Part shown: positions 5,293 to 7,393 of the stretch, in pieces
Position numbering within the stretch: position 1 is the first letter of the stretch
Layout of the letters: each line of letters opens with the position of its first letter
NCBI GenBank assembly: GCA_902496335.1
Contig: CABVAO010000069.1
Coordinates: forward strand, 1-7,393
DNA length: 7,393 bases
DNA from: an uncultured Collinsella sp.
GTDB taxonomy: Bacteria > Actinomycetota > Coriobacteriia > Coriobacteriales > Coriobacteriaceae
Direction: 5' to 3'
The notes under the pieces: generated by a model
Databases searched by the model: none
The model's input: only the letters and a program-made list of their open reading frames with translations
What the model was told of the DNA's origin: nothing
Translations under genes and position numbers: made by a program

Positions 5293-5586
5293 ATGAAGGC
5301 TTATGAACTGCTGTTCTTTGTTGACCCGTCGCTCGACCCCGAGACTCGTCTCGCTGTTATGAAGCGTATCGATACCACGATCGCTGAGGGCGCTGGCAAG
5401 GTCGACTCCGTTGACGAGTGGGGCAAGCGCAAGCTCGCCTACGAGATCAACGACCTCACCGATGGTGACTACACCCTCATCAACTTCCACGCAGATCCTA
5501 CCCAGATTGCCGAGCTTGATCGCGTCCTGCGCATCACCGACGCTGTGGTCCGCCACATGATCGTCCGTCGCGACGACCAGGAGTAA
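5293..5586 (+). CDS. rpsF: 30S ribosomal protein S6 (bS6)
   Basis: This 97-residue protein is bS6, which binds the central domain of 16S rRNA as a heterodimer with S18 on the 30S platform. The sequence runs MKAYELLFFVDPSL, then the helix with RIDTTIAEG, the strand VDEWGKRKLAYEINDLTDGDYTLINF and the helix with LDRVLRITDAVVRHMIVRR, the conserved S6 layout at normal length. The start is ATG 5293, 6 bases after GGAGGT; a longer frame from 5272 would put seven extra residues across the binding site and is rejected. It is the first gene of the operon, and ssb follows after 48 bases. Codon use is strongly biased toward C/G-ending codons, as expected for a highly expressed gene. Confidence 0.97.
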   Translation: MKAYELLFFVDPSLDPETRLAVMKRIDTTIAEGAGKVDSVDEWGKRKLAYEINDLTDGDYTLINFHADPTQIAELDRVLRITDAVVRHMIVRRDDQE

Positions 5587-5634
5587 GACTGTCGTTTTGG
5601 ACTGGGCTTGTGCCCCAAGAGGAAGTAGTGAGTT

Positions 5635-6087
5635 ATGAGCATCAATCGAGTGAACATCACCGGTAACCTCACCCGCGATCCCGAGCTGCGCGCCACTGCT
5701 GGCGGAACCCAGGTTCTGTCCTTTGGCGTTGCCGTGAACGATCGTCGCCGCAACGCGCAGACTGGCGAGTGGGAGGACTATCCCAACTTTGTCGACTGCA
5801 CCATGTTCGGCACCCGCGCCGAGGCCGTGAGCCGTTTCCTGGCAAAGGGAAACAAGGTCGCGATCGAGGGCAAGCTGCGCTACAGCTCTTGGGAGCGCGA
5901 CGGCCAGCGCCGGAGCAAGCTTGAGGTCATCGTCGATGAGATCGAGTTTATGAGCTCCCGTGGTGGCCAGGGTGGCTACGATCAGGGCGGTTACGCCCCC
6001 GCAGCCCCCGCGCCCGCAGCACGTCCTGCCGCACCGGTGGCTACGCCGCCTGCGGTCGACGTCTACGATGAGGACATCCCGTTCTAA
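5635..6087 (+). CDS. ssb: single-stranded DNA-binding protein
   Basis: This 150-residue protein coats single-stranded DNA during replication, repair and recombination. Residues 1-105 are the OB-fold: VNITGNLTRDPELR at the start, then FGVAVNDRR, WEDYPNFVDCTMFGTRAE, the strand GNKVAIEGKLRYSSWERDGQ and VIVDEIEFM. Residues about 108-144 form a flexible Gly/Gln then Pro/Ala-rich linker. The last six residues are DEDIPF, the classic acidic tip that recruits partner proteins such as polymerase chi, RecO, PriA or RecQ. The start ATG 5635 follows GAGGAA at a 10-base distance. Between rpsF and rpsR is the usual place for the main replicative SSB of Gram-positive bacteria. Length is typical to slightly short. 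Confidence 0.97.
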   Translation: MSINRVNITGNLTRDPELRATAGGTQVLSFGVAVNDRRRNAQTGEWEDYPNFVDCTMFGTRAEAVSRFLAKGNKVAIEGKLRYSSWERDGQRRSKLEVIVDEIEFMSSRGGQGGYDQGGYAPAAPAPAARPAAPVATPPAVDVYDEDIPF

Positions 6088-6114
6088 GGGTTGTTCACCT
6101 ATTTTTGAGTGAGA

Positions 6115-6140
6115 GGCGGCTTCGGTTCGCCGAAGTTGCC
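6115..6140 (+). promoter_or_regulatory. 11-bp UUCG-loop hairpin before rpsR
   Basis: GGCGGCTTCGG (6115-6125) pairs with CCGAAGTTGCC (6130-6140), with two G-T wobbles, around a TTCG tetraloop. It lies between the ssb stop and the rpsR ribosome binding site (GAAAGG, 6145-6150), and no T-run follows, so it is not an intrinsic terminator. It may be a processing or stability element, or a protein-binding site controlling rpsR translation; which of these is not shown by sequence. Confidence 0.65.
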
Positions 6141-6159
6141 AAATGAAAGGTATTTTGAC

Positions 6160-6426
6160 ATGGCTAATGATTTTTCTGCACGTCAGCCGCGTCGTAAGTA
6201 CTGCCAGTTCTGCAAGGAGAACACTGAGTTCATCGACTATAAGGACACTCAGCTTCTCCGTAAGTACATGACCGACCGTGGCAAGATCAAGCCCCGTCGC
6301 GTCACTGGCGCTTGCACGCAGCATCAGCATGACATCGCCAACGCCATCAAGCGCGCCCGCGAGATGGCTCTCCTGCCGTACACCGTCCCCGTGGTTTCCT
6401 CTCGTGGCAACCGCGACCGCGGCTAA
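6160..6426 (+). CDS. rpsR: 30S ribosomal protein S18 (bS18), zinc-motif form
   Basis: This 88-residue protein pairs with S6 on the 30S platform. The core matches bS18: IDYKDTQLLRKYMTDRGKIKPRRVTGACTQHQHDIANAIKRAREMALLPY. It carries a Cys15-X2-Cys18 pair and Cys52-X2-His55, consistent with the zinc-binding C+ form of S18; bacteria with zinc-regulated paralogues keep a C- copy elsewhere. The start is ATG 6160, 9 bases after GAAAGG. An in-frame start at 6109 would add 17 residues across the hairpin and is rejected. rplI follows after 15 bases. Confidence 0.96.
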   Translation: MANDFSARQPRRKYCQFCKENTEFIDYKDTQLLRKYMTDRGKIKPRRVTGACTQHQHDIANAIKRAREMALLPYTVPVVSSRGNRDRG

Positions 6427-6441
6427 GAAGGGAGACGCATC

Positions 6442-6981
6442 ATGAAGGTTATTCTTCTCGATGAGATCAAGGGCAAGGGCGGCGAGGGTGACGTCGTAGA
6501 GGTCGCTCAGGGTTACGCTGAGAACTTCCTGTTCCCCAAGAAGCTCGCTGTTGCCGCCACCAAGGGCAACCTCAAGCAGCTTGACGAGCGTCGCAACAAC
6601 ATCGCCAAGCGCGAGGCCGTCCGTCTGGCTACCGCCAACGAGACCAAGGCTGCCTTCGAGGGCAAGACGGTCACCGTTGACGTCAAGGTCGGCGACGAGG
6701 GCATCCTCTTTGGCTCCGTTACCGCCGCTATGATCGCTGACGCCATCAAGGCTCAGCTCGGTATGGACATCGACCGCAAGCGTGTCGAGCTCGGTAAGCC
6801 CATCAAGGTTGCCGGCGCCCACACCGTTGCCATCTCGCTGTACCGCGAGATCAAGGCCGAGGTTGTCGTTCTCGTCGGCGTTACCGCCGAGGAGCTCGCT
6901 GCCGAGGCTGAGGTCGAGGAGGCCGCTGAGGTCGCCGAGGCCGAGACCGCCGAGGTCGAGACTGAGGCTGCTGCCGAGTAG
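6442..6981 (+). CDS. rplI: 50S ribosomal protein L9 (bL9) with acidic tail
   Basis: bL9 is an elongated protein bound to 23S rRNA near the L1 stalk, with two globular domains joined by a long helix. Residues 1-40 hold the family signature (KVILLDEIKGKGGEGDVVEVAQGYAENFLFPKKLA), about 41-75 the connecting helix, and 76-147 the C-terminal domain ending VVVLVG. Usual length is about 148-150. This copy has 179 residues because of a 32-residue tail (148-179) with 13 Glu and 12 Ala and no basic residue. The start ATG 6442 follows GGGAG with 7 bases between. It is the last operon gene before the terminator at 7016. Confidence 0.96.
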   Translation: MKVILLDEIKGKGGEGDVVEVAQGYAENFLFPKKLAVAATKGNLKQLDERRNNIAKREAVRLATANETKAAFEGKTVTVDVKVGDEGILFGSVTAAMIADAIKAQLGMDIDRKRVELGKPIKVAGAHTVAISLYREIKAEVVVLVGVTAEELAAEAEVEEAAEVAEAETAEVETEAAAE

Positions 6982-7015
6982 CATTTGCTGCAACGCAACA
7001 ATCTTGTTCTAAGAA

Positions 7016-7050
7016 GGGCGCTCTGGAAAACCAGGGCGCCCTTTTGTTTT
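7016..7050 (+). terminator. intrinsic terminator of the rpsF-rplI operon
   Basis: An 11-bp GC-rich stem (7016-7026 with 7031-7041, one G-T) encloses an AAAA loop and is followed by TTTTGTTTTTT. It starts 34 bases after the rplI stop. This is the strongest terminator in the window and implies that dnaB is transcribed mainly from its own promoter. Confidence 0.93.
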
Positions 7051-7071
7051 TTGCGCTGAGTGAGTGTCATG

Positions 7072-7104
7072 GTGAACGTTGCGTCGAAGTCCTATATACA
7101 GGAC
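7072..7104 (+). promoter_or_regulatory. possible dnaB promoter with overlapping palindrome
   Basis: TATACA (7095-7100) is a good -10 box, with GTGAAC (7072-7077), a weak -35, 17 bases upstream. A near-palindrome at 7089-7104 (GTCCT, 6 bases, AGGAC; 14 of 16 positions symmetric) covers the -10 box, so a repressor could bind here. The leader to dnaB would be about 100 nt. Confidence is limited by the weak -35. Confidence 0.35.
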
Positions 7105-7205
7105 CGTTCATCCGTTTCGTTCGGTGATGATTGCCGGGGCGCGGCCCGTTTTGGGGCTGTGGCTGATACTATGGATGCTCGCAAGCGATATGAATGAGGA
7201 TGCTC

Positions 7206-7393
7206 ATGGCATATGACGAAAGGGAGACGGGGCTGACGGTCGAGGACCGTGGCTCCAAGTTGGGTCTCCCTCAAAACCAAGATGCAGAGGCTAATGTACT
7301 GGCCGCCATGCTGCTGTCGCCCGAGGTGGTCGAGGAGGCCCAGGTCGAGCTGCAGCCCGATGACTTCTACCGGCCCATTCATAAGACCATCTA
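7206..7393 (+). CDS. dnaB: replicative DNA helicase DnaB, 3'-truncated by window
   Basis: The first 62 codons of an open frame run off the right edge. The product begins MAYDERETGLTVEDRG, then LPQNQDAEANVLAAMLLSPEVVEEA and LQPDDFYRPIHKTI, the conserved N-terminal collar domain of DnaB, which mediates hexamer assembly and primase contact. The ATPase core lies outside the window. The start ATG 7206 is 5 bases after GAGGA; no in-frame alternative upstream has a better site. It follows the rplI terminator by about 155 bases, the gene order usual in many Gram-positive bacteria. Confidence 0.92.
   Translation, partial: MAYDERETGLTVEDRGSKLGLPQNQDAEANVLAAMLLSPEVVEEAQVELQPDDFYRPIHKTI

Noticed and set aside
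5221..6993. 590-codon minus-strand open frame across the rpsF-rplI operon
   Set aside because: It lies antisense to four certain genes and its product is a low-complexity Leu/Asp/Gly/Val mixture, as produced by the strong codon bias of the genes on the other strand. No ribosome binding site or domain is seen.

Overview
The window looks like chromosome from a high-GC Gram-positive actinomycete-type bacterium. The evidence is GC-rich third codon positions in the housekeeping genes, a sortase-sorted pilin-like surface protein, strong GGAGG-type ribosome binding sites and the rpsF-ssb-rpsR-rplI-dnaB order. A gut Coriobacteriia member such as Collinsella is my best guess. That is inference from general resemblance; no search was run.

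Layout. At the left edge (1-962) is the 3' part of a cell-wall-anchored, fimbrial-type surface protein ending in a CnaB/SpaA-like isopeptide domain, an MPSTG sorting motif, a membrane helix and a positive tail. A strong hairpin (1073-1103) separates it from two minus-strand membrane protein genes. These are a secreted bactofilin-like repeat domain fused to C-terminal membrane helices (1154-2299) and a TRIC/UPF0126-type channel (2406-3095).

Next comes the most unusual part, 3227-4498. A single plus-strand gene (3400-4407) encodes an AbiEi-like plus DUF559/Vsr-like PD-(D/E)XK nuclease-type protein. It is bracketed by two 81-bp inverted repeats that match at 75 of 81 positions, and each repeat is itself a long hairpin. 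The unit ends about 70 bp from two minus-strand serine tRNA genes, anticodons CGA (4568-4658) and GGA (4707-4797). Each tRNA gene is followed by its own intrinsic terminator, and the GGA gene has a recognisable promoter.

A gene-free stretch of about 490 bp follows. It carries the tRNA promoter, DnaA-box-like 9-mers and the promoter of the ribosomal operon. The operon encodes S6 (rpsF), single-stranded DNA-binding protein (ssb), a zinc-motif S18 (rpsR) and L9 (rplI), all plus strand, and ends in a strong intrinsic terminator at 7016-7050. S6 and S18 are neighbours on the 30S platform, so the operon joins ribosome assembly to DNA replication. The window ends inside dnaB, the replicative helicase gene, which starts at 7206 behind its own possible promoter.

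The main candidate for something undescribed is the repeat-bracketed nuclease unit. Secondary points of interest are an 11-bp UUCG-loop hairpin directly in front of rpsR, a hairpin in the rpsF leader, and the exported bactofilin-membrane fusion.
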